NCBI GenBank assembly: GCA_937896665.1 | Contig: CALBNS010000087.1 | Span: 69,073 to 133,072, forward strand | Length of the DNA: 64,000 nt | From: an uncultured Clostridia bacterium | GTDB lineage: Bacteria; Bacillota; Clostridia; Lachnospirales; Lachnospiraceae | Direction of reading: 5' to 3' | In this document: piece by piece, positions 51,859-60,672 of the stretch | Position numbering within the stretch: the stretch's first letter is position 1 | Layout: each line of letters starts with the position of its first letter | Made by a program: the position numbers and the translations under genes | The notes under the pieces: generated by a model | Database searches by the model: none | The model's input: only the letters and a program-made list of their open reading frames with translations | Told to the model about the DNA's origin: nothing

Positions 51859-51899
51859 ATGTATTATGGTACAATTAGAAAAGGAGGGGTATGATTATT

Positions 51900-53372
51900 A
51901 TGAGGAAGAAAAGGGGAATTATATTCACAGTGGTTACCTTAATTATGACAGGAATTAGTATCGCAGGCTGCAATTCAGAAGAAAAAAAAGACGAACAGAC
52001 AGAGATTGTATGGTATCTCACAAATCCAGAGGATTATGGTGTAGATGGGAGTGAATGTGAGCCATATCAGGAAGTGGATTCGAAGCGATTTGAACGGTTT
52101 AATGAACGTTTGAAAGAGCTAGGGATTTCTGCGAAGGTAGTATTCAAATATGTACCGGAGTCCTATGAATTTTCAGAAATGCTTATAAAAGATTTGGTAG
52201 AAAAAGACAAGACAGCGGATATTTCAGGATTTTCAGCGAAAGAATACCAACAGTTTCTTGTGCTGGATGATTATTTCAGTCTTGAGAGTATGAGGAAAAC
52301 GAAAGAGGCACTTCCGAAAAAAATCTGGGATGTAAATTCTATCAATGGGAAGACCTATCAGATTCCAAGAGGAAATGCAGCTATTTATGAAACCGTTTAC
52401 TGTTTCAACAAACCGTTTTTAGAAGAGTATCAGCTTACAATAAATGAAGAAGAGATTAGGAAGATGTCGCCGAAAGAAGTGATTGAGTGGCTACTTCCTT
52501 ATTTTGAAGAAGAACACGTTCTTGATGGTAAGTATTATCTTACATCCGCGCAAGATATTTCGTATTCGATGTATACCCTAGACAGACAGATTCCACTGCT
52601 AAAAAATACTAATAATAATATCATATTGGACTTAGAGACACGATTGGTAACGGATATATTTTCCAATGAGCATATGAGCGACTACTTTGATTTGTGCCAA
52701 TGGATTTATAAGAATGATATTGATGGACATAAGTCTGCGTATTCATTGTCAGCGTTTCCTGTATTTTCTATTACTAGCATACCTGATATTGCAGATTTGA
52801 AAAATGAAACGAAAGCGAATGATTCCAGGTGGGTGAATGTACGTCTTGGGAACGAGCATTTAGTTGCTTCTGTAGGAAATGGTGTACTGAAAAGTAGCGA
52901 TAACAAGGAATTAGCAGTGCAGGTGCTTGCAGCCTCATTTTATGATGAAGAGTTGACAAATCTTATGATTTATGGAATAGAAGATAAAGATTACGTGCTC
53001 CGGGATGGACATGCAGTATATCGAGAGGAAAGATCTCTTTCCTGCATGGGCACATTCCAAAGTATCGGAAATAATCTGATCGCATATCCGAATGAGCTGG
53101 AAGTAATGGATAAAAAGGAAGTGACAGAGAGGCTTGTGGAAGAAGTTCCAATAATCCCGTACAGTAATTTTGTTCCTGAGTGGGATAAAGAAATGCTTGA
53201 AAAAGTATCTGAGTTGTCAGAAATCTACAAAGAGACCATCAAACAAGTCATAACTACCGAGATTACTGATATGGAAGCTTTTTTACAAGAGCAGCAGAAG
53301 AAGCTTAAGCAGGCAGGCGTTGAAGAAGTTATCTCTGTGTTACAAAGACAGGTAGATTGTTGGGAGGATTAG
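51900..53372 (+). CDS. Lipoprotein resembling an extracellular solute-binding protein
   Basis: 490 residues. Signal peptide MRKKRGIIFTVVTLIMTGIS and lipobox SIAGC with Cys24 as lipid anchor. The body has the alternating layout of family 1 solute-binding proteins (KVVFKYVPESYEFSEMLIKD, DISGFSAKEYQQFLVLDDYF, NGKTYQIPRGNAAIYETVYCFNKPFL are cited in parts: NGKTYQIPRG and VYCFNKPFL). No importer permeases of the matching type follow; instead an ABC-2 type system is downstream. ATG51900 is chosen because of the signal peptide; ATG51891 is too near AGGAGG. Starts an apparent four-gene operon. Its ligand is unknown, and it may be a sensor or immunity-like protein rather than an import component. Confidence 0.8.
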   Translation: MRKKRGIIFTVVTLIMTGISIAGCNSEEKKDEQTEIVWYLTNPEDYGVDGSECEPYQEVDSKRFERFNERLKELGISAKVVFKYVPESYEFSEMLIKDLVEKDKTADISGFSAKEYQQFLVLDDYFSLESMRKTKEALPKKIWDVNSINGKTYQIPRGNAAIYETVYCFNKPFLEEYQLTINEEEIRKMSPKEVIEWLLPYFEEEHVLDGKYYLTSAQDISYSMYTLDRQIPLLKNTNNNIILDLETRLVTDIFSNEHMSDYFDLCQWIYKNDIDGHKSAYSLSAFPVFSITSIPDIADLKNETKANDSRWVNVRLGNEHLVASVGNGVLKSSDNKELAVQVLAASFYDEELTNLMIYGIEDKDYVLRDGHAVYREERSLSCMGTFQSIGNNLIAYPNELEVMDKKEVTERLVEEVPIIPYSNFVPEWDKEMLEKVSELSEIYKETIKQVITTEITDMEAFLQEQQKKLKQAGVEEVISVLQRQVDCWED

Positions 53373-53374
53373 GC

Positions 53375-54130
53375 ATGGTACTTGAATTAAAGAATCTGAC
53401 AAAATGTTATGGCGAAAAAGAAGCTCTGTCTCATTTGGATTTGAAACTGCAATCCGGGATTTATGGACTGCTTGGACCCAATGGTGCAGGAAAAAGTACG
53501 CTTATGAAGTTAATTTGTATGTTGTTGGAGCCAACGGAAGGAAAAATTTTTTTTGAGGGAAAAGATATCCGGAAAAAAAGACAGGAATTTCTGAAAGTTT
53601 TGGGATATATGCCTCAGCATTCTTGCCTTTATCCAGAGTTTAAAACATTGGAATATCTATATTATGTAGGTGCATTAAAGGGGATGAAGCGAGAACAGGT
53701 ATCTCAATCTGCCGAAATGTTGCTTCATCAGACCGGACTTTGGGAAGTTAAGGGACAGAAAATCAAGACGCTTTCCGGGGGGATGCAGCAAAGACTGATG
53801 TTTGCTCAGGCATTGCTGGATAATCCCAGGGTTGTGATTCTCGATGAGCCGACTGCCGGACTAGATCCAAAGAGAAGGATTGAGATGCGCAATCTGATTT
53901 CTGAAACTGCAAAAGATAAAATTGTTTTGATAGCTACTCATGTGGTTAGTGATGTAGAGACAATCGCAGATCAGATATTGCTTTTAAAACAGGGAAAATT
54001 AGCTGCTTCAGATTCAGTAGAAGGTCTCAAAACATGGCTTTATGAAACATATCCGTCAGAGAACGAAACAAAAATTTCTGATTTGGAAAAAGTGTATTTA
54101 CATTATTTTGGAGAGGAACAAGATGCATGA
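53375..54130 (+). CDS. ABC transporter ATP-binding protein (ABC-2 type system)
   Basis: 251 residues. Walker A GPNGAGKSTLMK, Q-loop MPQHSCLYPEF, signature LSGGMQQRLMFAQALL, Walker B VVILDEPTAGLD, switch His in ATHVVSD. The HSCLYPEF form and the FEGKDI strand are of the ABC-2/antibiotic-exporter class, not the importer class. ATG53375 has GGAGG seven bases upstream; the frame runs back to 53357. It sits 2 bases behind the lipoprotein gene and overlaps the permease start by 4 bases, so all are co-translated. Confidence 0.93.
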   Translation: MVLELKNLTKCYGEKEALSHLDLKLQSGIYGLLGPNGAGKSTLMKLICMLLEPTEGKIFFEGKDIRKKRQEFLKVLGYMPQHSCLYPEFKTLEYLYYVGALKGMKREQVSQSAEMLLHQTGLWEVKGQKIKTLSGGMQQRLMFAQALLDNPRVVILDEPTAGLDPKRRIEMRNLISETAKDKIVLIATHVVSDVETIADQILLLKQGKLAASDSVEGLKTWLYETYPSENETKISDLEKVYLHYFGEEQDA

Positions 54131-56256
54131 TAAGATTGATATGGTATGAGTGGAAAAAATTGTGGAAAAATGCATCTGTTCTGAAAATTTTTTTCTTTTT
54201 TCTGGTGCTTTCAAGTGTAATCTTTTGGGGAGTGCTAAAAGAGAGTGAAAGCTGGAATCCGGAATATGTGCAAATCCATAATGAAATTGATCAATTGAAT
54301 CAACAGGAGCGTGATGACTGGTTACGTGCTTCGCAGGAAAAAGAAATGGACTGGGATAAGCAGAAAGCATTGTCCTATATTAGCAAAGAATCAGCAGCAC
54401 TTGCCAATTATGAGACATATAGAGAATCGATTCAAACTCAGTATGAGGAGAGCCGGAAAATCTCAATTTTTTCTGACTCCAATGGAAGTTATATGAAAAA
54501 GATTGCGGATACTTATGAGAATCTGCAAATCAAGGCACCGATGGAGCTTCAGCCGTACATGGGAATGCAAAAACTGTTGGATTTCTACGCAGGCGATTTT
54601 ATCACAATAGTACTTTTAATTTATTTTGTATGTGTTGTGTTTATACAGGAGGAAAAATCAGGGAAGACACCCTTTGCTCTTACGATGGTAAAAGGGAAGA
54701 AACAGTTGTTTTTCGCAAAATCACTTACAATCTGTGGAGGAGTTATTATATTTACATGTCTTACATTTGCAATCAATGTGATTTTAGCAATTGTCATGTT
54801 TGGCGGGATTTCTATTTCGGCAGCGGCACAAAGTATTTCAAGTTTGTATGCAGTGCCTTATGCGTGGACAATTGGGCGGTATCTATGTGTACTTTTGATT
54901 CTGAAAGTCATCGCAGTGATATTGCTTGCGATCATAGCTTCTGCACTTGCAAAATATTCAGGTTCAGAAGTTGTTACTGTTGCTGGAATTGTAGGAATTA
55001 CTGGATTTAGTATCTGGGTCTTTGATACGTTTCAGGGGAATGGGATAGTAGGAATTGTCCGATTATGGAATATCTGGGCTGTTCTGAGGGGCAATCCAAT
55101 TATTAGTACATATGAGTTGATACAGGTTGGAGAACTCTTAATCGAGGCAGTTTGGGGAGTTGTCTTTTTGCTAATTCTGACATTGGCATTAGGTGTATTT
55201 GCTGGAAAAACAAAATACAGGGAAAGAAAGCAGAAATCTCGCAGGTGGCGTGAGCAGAAATTCGTGCCACATACGATATTCCATTACGAAATGAAAAAAC
55301 TTTGGATATATCAAGGCGGTATCTGGCTGTTTCTGGTATGCATTTTGCTACAGGGAATGACAGTATGGCAGCATAAGAATTATATCGGTACAGATGAGTA
55401 TTATTACCAGACCTATATTGACCGTTTTGGCATGGAAATCACAGATGAGACAGAAGGGCTCATCTCACGGGAAGATGAACGATTGAATGAAATAGAGCAA
55501 AAACTATATCAGGAAACGGATGCGCAGGTTTCAGACAATCTGAGACAACAATTAGAATGTCGTGGAGGTTTTGAAAAATATAAAGAAAGAGTTTTCGGCT
55601 TGCAGGAGAAAGGAAAAACCGAATTCTTAATGAAAGACACTCAGTATAGTTTATTATTTGATTTTACAGAAGTGTCGCGAATGATGGTCATACTTATTTG
55701 TGTTTCCTTTGCGTTTTTAATTCCTGCGGTGTTTCATAAGGAAAAGGAAACACGGATGGAGATATTACAAAAAACATCTTTTCACGGCGGGAAAGAGTTA
55801 TGGGATGCGAAGATTGTGGCGAATCTGATTTACGTTGTATTGCTTGTTCTTTTATTTAATGGATTTACATTCTTGTATTCAATAAAACATTTTTCATTAA
55901 ATCTTAGAGCGCCAATTAATTGCCTGCTGCAATATTGGAGCAGTAGTATAGAATGTTCTGTTCTTGTTTTTTATCTGGCAGGTATTTTGATACAATGTGT
56001 GGTTGCAGCAACTATGATGATCCTTATTTCTGCATGTGCAAAAAAAGTGAAGAATCAATATGTGCTTACAGGGATTGTTTTAGGAGGCTGTATCATTCCT
56101 ACATTATTGTCTGTGGAACTTCCACAGCATTGGCTACGTTTTATTCATCATAGTTTATTTGTTTTTACATATGACAATGCTATTCTGCAGATTGTATTCT
56201 GGAGTGTGGCAGTTTTAGGTGCGGTAATTGTTATGAGAAAGGAGAGGAGAGTATGA
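54127..56256 (+). CDS. Tandem-duplicated ABC-2 type permease
   Basis: 709 residues, about twice a normal ABC-2 permease. Each half begins with the same short motif: YEWKKLW at residue 7 and YEMKKLW near 388. After it comes one helix, a long extracytoplasmic helical segment rich in Glu/Gln (about 45-125 and 415-490), then five or more helices. The protein thus carries both membrane halves of a transporter in one chain, giving a 2:1 ATPase to permease complex. Direction is likely export or extraction from the membrane. Begins ATGA overlapping the ATPase stop and ends ATGA overlapping the next gene. Confidence 0.88.
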   Translation: MIRLIWYEWKKLWKNASVLKIFFFFLVLSSVIFWGVLKESESWNPEYVQIHNEIDQLNQQERDDWLRASQEKEMDWDKQKALSYISKESAALANYETYRESIQTQYEESRKISIFSDSNGSYMKKIADTYENLQIKAPMELQPYMGMQKLLDFYAGDFITIVLLIYFVCVVFIQEEKSGKTPFALTMVKGKKQLFFAKSLTICGGVIIFTCLTFAINVILAIVMFGGISISAAAQSISSLYAVPYAWTIGRYLCVLLILKVIAVILLAIIASALAKYSGSEVVTVAGIVGITGFSIWVFDTFQGNGIVGIVRLWNIWAVLRGNPIISTYELIQVGELLIEAVWGVVFLLILTLALGVFAGKTKYRERKQKSRRWREQKFVPHTIFHYEMKKLWIYQGGIWLFLVCILLQGMTVWQHKNYIGTDEYYYQTYIDRFGMEITDETEGLISREDERLNEIEQKLYQETDAQVSDNLRQQLECRGGFEKYKERVFGLQEKGKTEFLMKDTQYSLLFDFTEVSRMMVILICVSFAFLIPAVFHKEKETRMEILQKTSFHGGKELWDAKIVANLIYVVLLVLLFNGFTFLYSIKHFSLNLRAPINCLLQYWSSSIECSVLVFYLAGILIQCVVAATMMILISACAKKVKNQYVLTGIVLGGCIIPTLLSVELPQHWLRFIHHSLFVFTYDNAILQIVFWSVAVLGAVIVMRKERRV

Positions 56257-57401
56257 GACGAAGAATATTTGTATATTTTCTATTTTGTGTGATGCTGATT
56301 GGATGCAGCAGAAAAGACGGAAAAGAAGAAACAAGTAGTTTTGATAGTGATAAAAAATACTATTATTCAAGCAATATTGTAGCGGCAGATGATGGGATTT
56401 ACTTTATTGATAGAAAGGACGGGTATAATGTCCTGAAGTATGTGGACAAGGAATCAGGGAAGGCAGCTGTATTATGCCAGAATGTCAATTGCAGACATGA
56501 TTCAAATGAATGTCAGGCAGTAAGAGAAGAACCTGCAATGATTTGCACTATTGTCTATGCGGATGGATATTTATATTCTCTTGAAAATTTGTCGGACGAA
56601 AAAGTGGATGAGGAGGGAAGACTCCCGATTAATCTATATCGCAGAAATAAAGATGGTACAGGAAAAACATTACTGCATGAGTTCAGGGAAGGGATTGATC
56701 TGCCATGTGGTGGTGGAATTTACCAGGGTAAATTTGCTGTTTCTATCCAGACGATTGTGAATTACGAGGACGGCATGGGGTCAACAGGAGGAGCTCCGTC
56801 AATAATTCTATACGATATGGAGACAAAACAGGAAACAAAAATTGTTGACGGACATGAATCACCGAATCAATTTTCTGAAGTATGTGGAGGAATAGACCAT
56901 ACATTCTATTATTACGAAATTCCGTCTTTAACAGATGCTTCCGAAGAAACAAATGTGGACATGGACAAATGCGTGCTGCGCAAATATGATTTTGAAACAG
57001 GAAAGGTCAGCGAGTTTTGGAGTGGCGACAAAAGTAATCTTCAGTTAATTGAAAACGATGTCATGTATCTCAAGACAGAAGGAAATAAGAAAGTAGAATT
57101 ATATCATTTTGATACGGGCGAACGGGAAACAGTTCTGGAATTGGAAGAAGATGTGGATAATATTTATATCGGGCAAGGATTTATCCAGCTTGTGAAACAG
57201 ACAAAGCAGGATGAAGGAATTATTGAAAGTTATAAATGGTATGATTTGGAAAGCAAAAAATATCTGTTTGATGATTACCAGTTAGCTATGACAATCAATG
57301 TGCATAAACTGGAGGGAATTGGCTATTGGATTAAAACGGAATCAGAATGGTACCTATACCGGCCTGACACGGGAAAAAGAATAGATATTGAAGAATTATA
57401 A
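56253..57401 (+). CDS. Lipoprotein, probable beta-propeller (DUF5050-like)
   Basis: 382 residues. Lipobox LIGC with Cys18. The mature part shows repeated blade-like units with Gly/Tyr strand ends: AADDGIYFIDRKDGYNVLKY, YADGYLYSLENLS, ENDVMYLKTEGNKK, GIGYWIKTESEWYLY. A cysteine-histidine motif LCQNVNCRHDSNECQA (C-x4-C-x-H-x4-C) near residue 77 could hold a metal or disulfides. Similar lipoproteins accompany ABC-2 operons in Lachnospiraceae in my experience; function unknown. It is translationally coupled to the permease by ATGA and closes the operon. Confidence 0.8.
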   Translation: MRRRIFVYFLFCVMLIGCSRKDGKEETSSFDSDKKYYYSSNIVAADDGIYFIDRKDGYNVLKYVDKESGKAAVLCQNVNCRHDSNECQAVREEPAMICTIVYADGYLYSLENLSDEKVDEEGRLPINLYRRNKDGTGKTLLHEFREGIDLPCGGGIYQGKFAVSIQTIVNYEDGMGSTGGAPSIILYDMETKQETKIVDGHESPNQFSEVCGGIDHTFYYYEIPSLTDASEETNVDMDKCVLRKYDFETGKVSEFWSGDKSNLQLIENDVMYLKTEGNKKVELYHFDTGERETVLELEEDVDNIYIGQGFIQLVKQTKQDEGIIESYKWYDLESKKYLFDDYQLAMTINVHKLEGIGYWIKTESEWYLYRPDTGKRIDIEEL

Positions 57402-57408
57402 TCAAACA

Positions 57409-57432
57409 TAAGGGGGCTTTTTAGCCCCCTTA
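57409..57432 (+). terminator. Hairpin between the ABC-2 operon and convergent pyrI
   Basis: TAAGGGGGCT (57409-57418), loop TTTT, AGCCCCCTTA (57423-57432). The stem is strong, but A-rich sequence rather than T-tract follows on the plus strand, so it probably serves pyrI on the minus strand or works as a road-block for both. Confidence 0.55.
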
Positions 57433-57438
57433 AAAAAA

Positions 57439-57873
57439 TTATTTATATTTCTCTTCGCAGTACTGACAACGATAAACCTGATTCTCTTCATCTGTTAAAA
57501 CAAACACATGATCCAAACCATGCTCAATGGAGGTGATGCAGCGAGGATTTTTACACTTAATCACGTTTGTAATCTGTTTTGGAAGTGTCAGACGTTTCTT
57601 TTCAACAATTTTGTCATCTTTAATAATATTGACTGTAATGTTGTGGTCGATGAAACCAAGGATGTCTAAGTCAATAACGTCAATCGGACACTCGATTTTG
57701 ATAATATCTTTTTTACCCATTTTGTTACTGTTGGCATTTTTAATAATTGCAACGCAGCAATCCAGTTTGTCTAATTTTAAGTGTTTATAGATCTCCATAC
57801 TTTTTCCAGCCTCAATGTGGTCGAGTACGAAACCTTCCGAAAGGCTGCTGACATTTAATTTATTACTTTCCAT
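57439..57873 (-). CDS. pyrI: Aspartate carbamoyltransferase regulatory subunit
   Basis: 144 residues. An N-terminal allosteric domain (VSSLSEGFVLDHIEAGKSME) and a C-terminal zinc domain with four cysteines: CKNPRC (about 109-114) and CQYCEEKYK at the end. It binds ATP/CTP and couples with PyrB. B. subtilis lacks PyrI; its presence here means allosteric control of pyrimidine synthesis. It is 27 bases behind pyrB on the minus strand. Confidence 0.95.
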   Translation of the reverse strand: MESNKLNVSSLSEGFVLDHIEAGKSMEIYKHLKLDKLDCCVAIIKNANSNKMGKKDIIKIECPIDVIDLDILGFIDHNITVNIIKDDKIVEKKRLTLPKQITNVIKCKNPRCITSIEHGLDHVFVLTDEENQVYRCQYCEEKYK

Positions 57874-57899
57874 AATTGATACCCCTTTCCGATTTATTA

Positions 57900-58820
57900 C
57901 TAAGATACTTTAATTCCTAATAATGTAAGAATTAGAGCCATACGAACATAAACACCATATTGTGCCTGTTTAAAATAAACTGCACGTGGGTCATCATCCA
58001 CTTCTACAGCGATTTCATTTACCCTTGGAAGTGGATGGAGAATCAGCATATCCTGTGGTGCAAGCTCCATCTTCTTAGCATCCAGAATGTAGAAATCTTT
58101 CATGCGTACGTATTCATCTTCACTGAAGAAACGTTCTTTTTGAACACGTGTCATGTAGAGTACATCCAATTCAGGCAGTGCATCTTCCAAACGTTCTACT
58201 TCTTTATAAGGTATATTTTTCTTGTCTAAAACATCCTTACGCATATAACTTGGAAGACGAAGCTCTTCTGGAGAAATCAACACAAATTTGATATTTGTGT
58301 AACGTGCAAATGCATGAATCAGAGAGTGTACAGTACGTCCAAATTTTAAGTCTCCACAAAGCCCGATGGTCAGGTTGTCCAATCTGCTCTTCAGTGAACG
58401 AATTGTCAATAAGTCTGTCAATGTCTGAGTAGGATGCTGGTGGCCACCATCTCCTGCGTTGATAATCGGAATAGAAGAGTGGCGTGCAGCTACCATTGGA
58501 GCACCTTCTTTTGGATGTCTCATGGCAATAATATCTGCATAACAAGATACCATGCGAACTGTGTCAGAAACAGTTTCGCCTTTGGAAGCCGAACTTGAGT
58601 CGGCAGAAGAAAATCCTAAAACATTTCCACCAAGATTTAACATAGCCGCTTCATGGCTGAGGCGTGTTCTTGTACTTGGCTCGAAAAACAAAGTTGCCAG
58701 CTTCTTTCCTGCACAGGCATGTGCGTATTTTTCCGGATTGGCCTCAATATCACTTGCCAAATCCAAAAGGTCGTTTAATTCTTCGACTGTTAAGTCTAAT
58801 GGGCTCATTAAATGTCTCAT
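57900..58820 (-). CDS. pyrB: Aspartate carbamoyltransferase catalytic subunit
   Basis: 306 residues, the length of PyrI-binding forms. Carbamoyl-phosphate site FFEPSTRTRLSHEAAM and SKGETVSDT; aspartate loop MTRVQKERF; C-terminal LHPLPRVNEIAVEVD. Starts 14 bases behind the nitroreductase stop, so the order nitroreductase-pyrB-pyrI forms one minus-strand unit. No PyrR-type attenuator is visible ahead of pyrB. Confidence 0.96.
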   Translation of the reverse strand: MRHLMSPLDLTVEELNDLLDLASDIEANPEKYAHACAGKKLATLFFEPSTRTRLSHEAAMLNLGGNVLGFSSADSSSASKGETVSDTVRMVSCYADIIAMRHPKEGAPMVAARHSSIPIINAGDGGHQHPTQTLTDLLTIRSLKSRLDNLTIGLCGDLKFGRTVHSLIHAFARYTNIKFVLISPEELRLPSYMRKDVLDKKNIPYKEVERLEDALPELDVLYMTRVQKERFFSEDEYVRMKDFYILDAKKMELAPQDMLILHPLPRVNEIAVEVDDDPRAVYFKQAQYGVYVRMALILTLLGIKVS

Positions 58821-58833
58821 AATAACCTCCTGT

Positions 58834-59370
58834 TTATCTATAAGTTAGTAAATCTTCTACGGATTTTCGCTTTGGTGCCTCTGGTACAACATCAGGATAG
58901 CCGATAGCAATCAATGCAGCGAGTTCCTGGCCTTCTGGGATATCGAGCAGTTCCGTAATTCCGTCCTCGTCCCAAATTCCCATAATGACTGTGCCAAGTC
59001 CAGCTTCATGTGCGGCAAGACAAAATGTCTGGCAGGCAGCACCTACATCGAACATTTGCCAGCGGTCTTCCTTTTTTGTAGAAAAGGAGCCATCACGCTC
59101 GAATCCACTCCGCCCCTTAATAAAAGTTACAGCAATCAATGTTGAAACTTGTTTTATAATATTAGAATTAAATTCAGGGGTAAAAGTATTAGCAATTTTT
59201 TCGATAATAGATATGTCTTCAATTGCAATATAACGAGTGATTTGAGTGTTTTTCCAAGAAGGGGAATAAGATGCAGTAGAAATAATAGATTCCAATGTCG
59301 CGTGATCGACACGTCCTTTTTTATATTTTCGAATGCTTCTGCGTCCCTTGATACATGATAATGCTTTCAT
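58834..59370 (-). CDS. Nitroreductase-family FMN oxidoreductase
   Basis: 178 residues. FMN phosphate site KGRRSIRKYKKGRV near the N-terminus, the SPSWKNTQITRY loop, and the C-terminal GTVIMGIWDEDGI then AALIAIGYPDVVPEAPKRKS. It is a homodimeric flavin enzyme that reduces nitro compounds, quinones or flavins; the natural substrate cannot be told. RBS AGGAGG. Upstream partner of pyrB, although no functional link is obvious. Confidence 0.92.
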   Translation of the reverse strand: MKALSCIKGRRSIRKYKKGRVDHATLESIISTASYSPSWKNTQITRYIAIEDISIIEKIANTFTPEFNSNIIKQVSTLIAVTFIKGRSGFERDGSFSTKKEDRWQMFDVGAACQTFCLAAHEAGLGTVIMGIWDEDGITELLDIPEGQELAALIAIGYPDVVPEAPKRKSVEDLLTYR

Positions 59371-59403
59371 GGTAAACCTCCTTGATTTGAAAATCTTTCA
59401 ATT

Positions 59404-59432
59404 ATCATATACTAAAACAACCTGTTTTTCAA
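59404..59432 (-). promoter_or_regulatory. Promoter of the nitroreductase-pyrB-pyrI operon
   Basis: Minus strand: -35 TTGAAA (59432-59427), 17-bp spacer, -10 TATGAT (59409-59404). Confidence 0.6.
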
Positions 59433-59521
59433 CTAGTATTTTTTGAAATATGTTAAAATGTAGATTTTACGAAGAAAATGTATTATAATGGGTCTCAAGT
59501 TTTGGCTAGGAGGGATAACAC

Positions 59522-60652
59522 ATGGAATCATTAGAGGTGTTAAGAGGGCAATTAGATGAGATTGATACACAGATTGTAGATTTGTATGAACGCAGAATGG
59601 CAATCTGTGAACAGGTCGGAGAATATAAGATTACGACTGGAAAGAAAGTATTTGATAGGCAAAGGGAGCGGGAAAAGCTTGCTTCTGTAACAACAGGGAT
59701 AACTGATGAATTTCATAAGAAAGGTGTGACAGAGCTGTTTGAACAGTTGATGAGTATGAGCAGGAAAGTGCAGTATCAGCTTCTGACAAAGCGTGGGGCT
59801 CTGGGAAGACTGCCGTTTATCGGAGTGGACAAATTAGACTGGGAGAATTCCGGAATTGTATTTCAGGGAACTGAAGGGGCATATAGTCAGGCAGCGATGG
59901 AAACGTATTTCGGCAAAGATATTAACAGTTTCCATGTACAGACCTTTCGTGATGCGATGGAAGCGATTGAAGAGGGTTCGGCTGACTTTGCAGTTCTTCC
60001 AATCGAGAACTCTTCAGCAGGTGCGGTAAATGATGTATATGATTTGTTAGTGGAATTTGAGAACTATATTGTGGGTGAGGTTGTTCTTCCGATTAATCAT
60101 GTGCTTGCGGGACTTCCGGGAACAAATCTAGATCAGATTGAGCGTGTGTATTCACATCCGCAGGCATTGATGCAAAGTGCAAAATTTTTAGATGAATATC
60201 GTGAATGGCAGCAGATTAGTGTTGCGAATACGGCTGTAGCAGCCAAAAAAGTTTTGGAGGATAATAACCGGAGCAAGGCAGCTATCTGCAGCGCATATGC
60301 GGCAGAATTATATGGATTGGAGACTTTGCAGGAGCAGATTAATCATAACATGAACAATTCGACACGCTTTATTATTGTTACAAATCAGAAAATATTCTTA
60401 AAAGACGCTACGAAAATCAGCATTTGTTTCGAAGTATCGCATGAAAGCGGTTCGCTGTATCATCTGTTGTCACATTTTATTTATAATAACCTGAATATGA
60501 CAAAGATTGAGTCAAGACCAGTGGAAGGCAGAACGTGGGAATACTGTTTCTTCGTGGATTTTGAGGGCAACATGGCGGATGCAGCAGTCAAGAATGCAAT
60601 CCGCGGTCTGCGTGAGGAAGCCCGAAATTTAAAAATATTAGGAAATTATTAG
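59522..60652 (+). CDS. pheA: Bifunctional chorismate mutase / prephenate dehydratase
   Basis: 376 residues. Chorismate mutase type II about 1-90 (LEVLRGQLDEIDTQIVDLYE, ICEQVGEYK). Prephenate dehydratase about 112-290 starts VFQGTEGAYSQAA, with ENSSAGAVNDVYDLL and the catalytic STRFIIV. C-terminal ACT domain about 300-376 (ESRPVEGRTWEYCFFVD) for phenylalanine feedback. RBS AGGAGGG. A TATAAT lies at about 59472-59477, with a weak -35. Confidence 0.95.
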   Translation: MESLEVLRGQLDEIDTQIVDLYERRMAICEQVGEYKITTGKKVFDRQREREKLASVTTGITDEFHKKGVTELFEQLMSMSRKVQYQLLTKRGALGRLPFIGVDKLDWENSGIVFQGTEGAYSQAAMETYFGKDINSFHVQTFRDAMEAIEEGSADFAVLPIENSSAGAVNDVYDLLVEFENYIVGEVVLPINHVLAGLPGTNLDQIERVYSHPQALMQSAKFLDEYREWQQISVANTAVAAKKVLEDNNRSKAAICSAYAAELYGLETLQEQINHNMNNSTRFIIVTNQKIFLKDATKISICFEVSHESGSLYHLLSHFIYNNLNMTKIESRPVEGRTWEYCFFVDFEGNMADAAVKNAIRGLREEARNLKILGNY

Positions 60653-60672
60653 GTTTAGAGAAGGTGATAATT

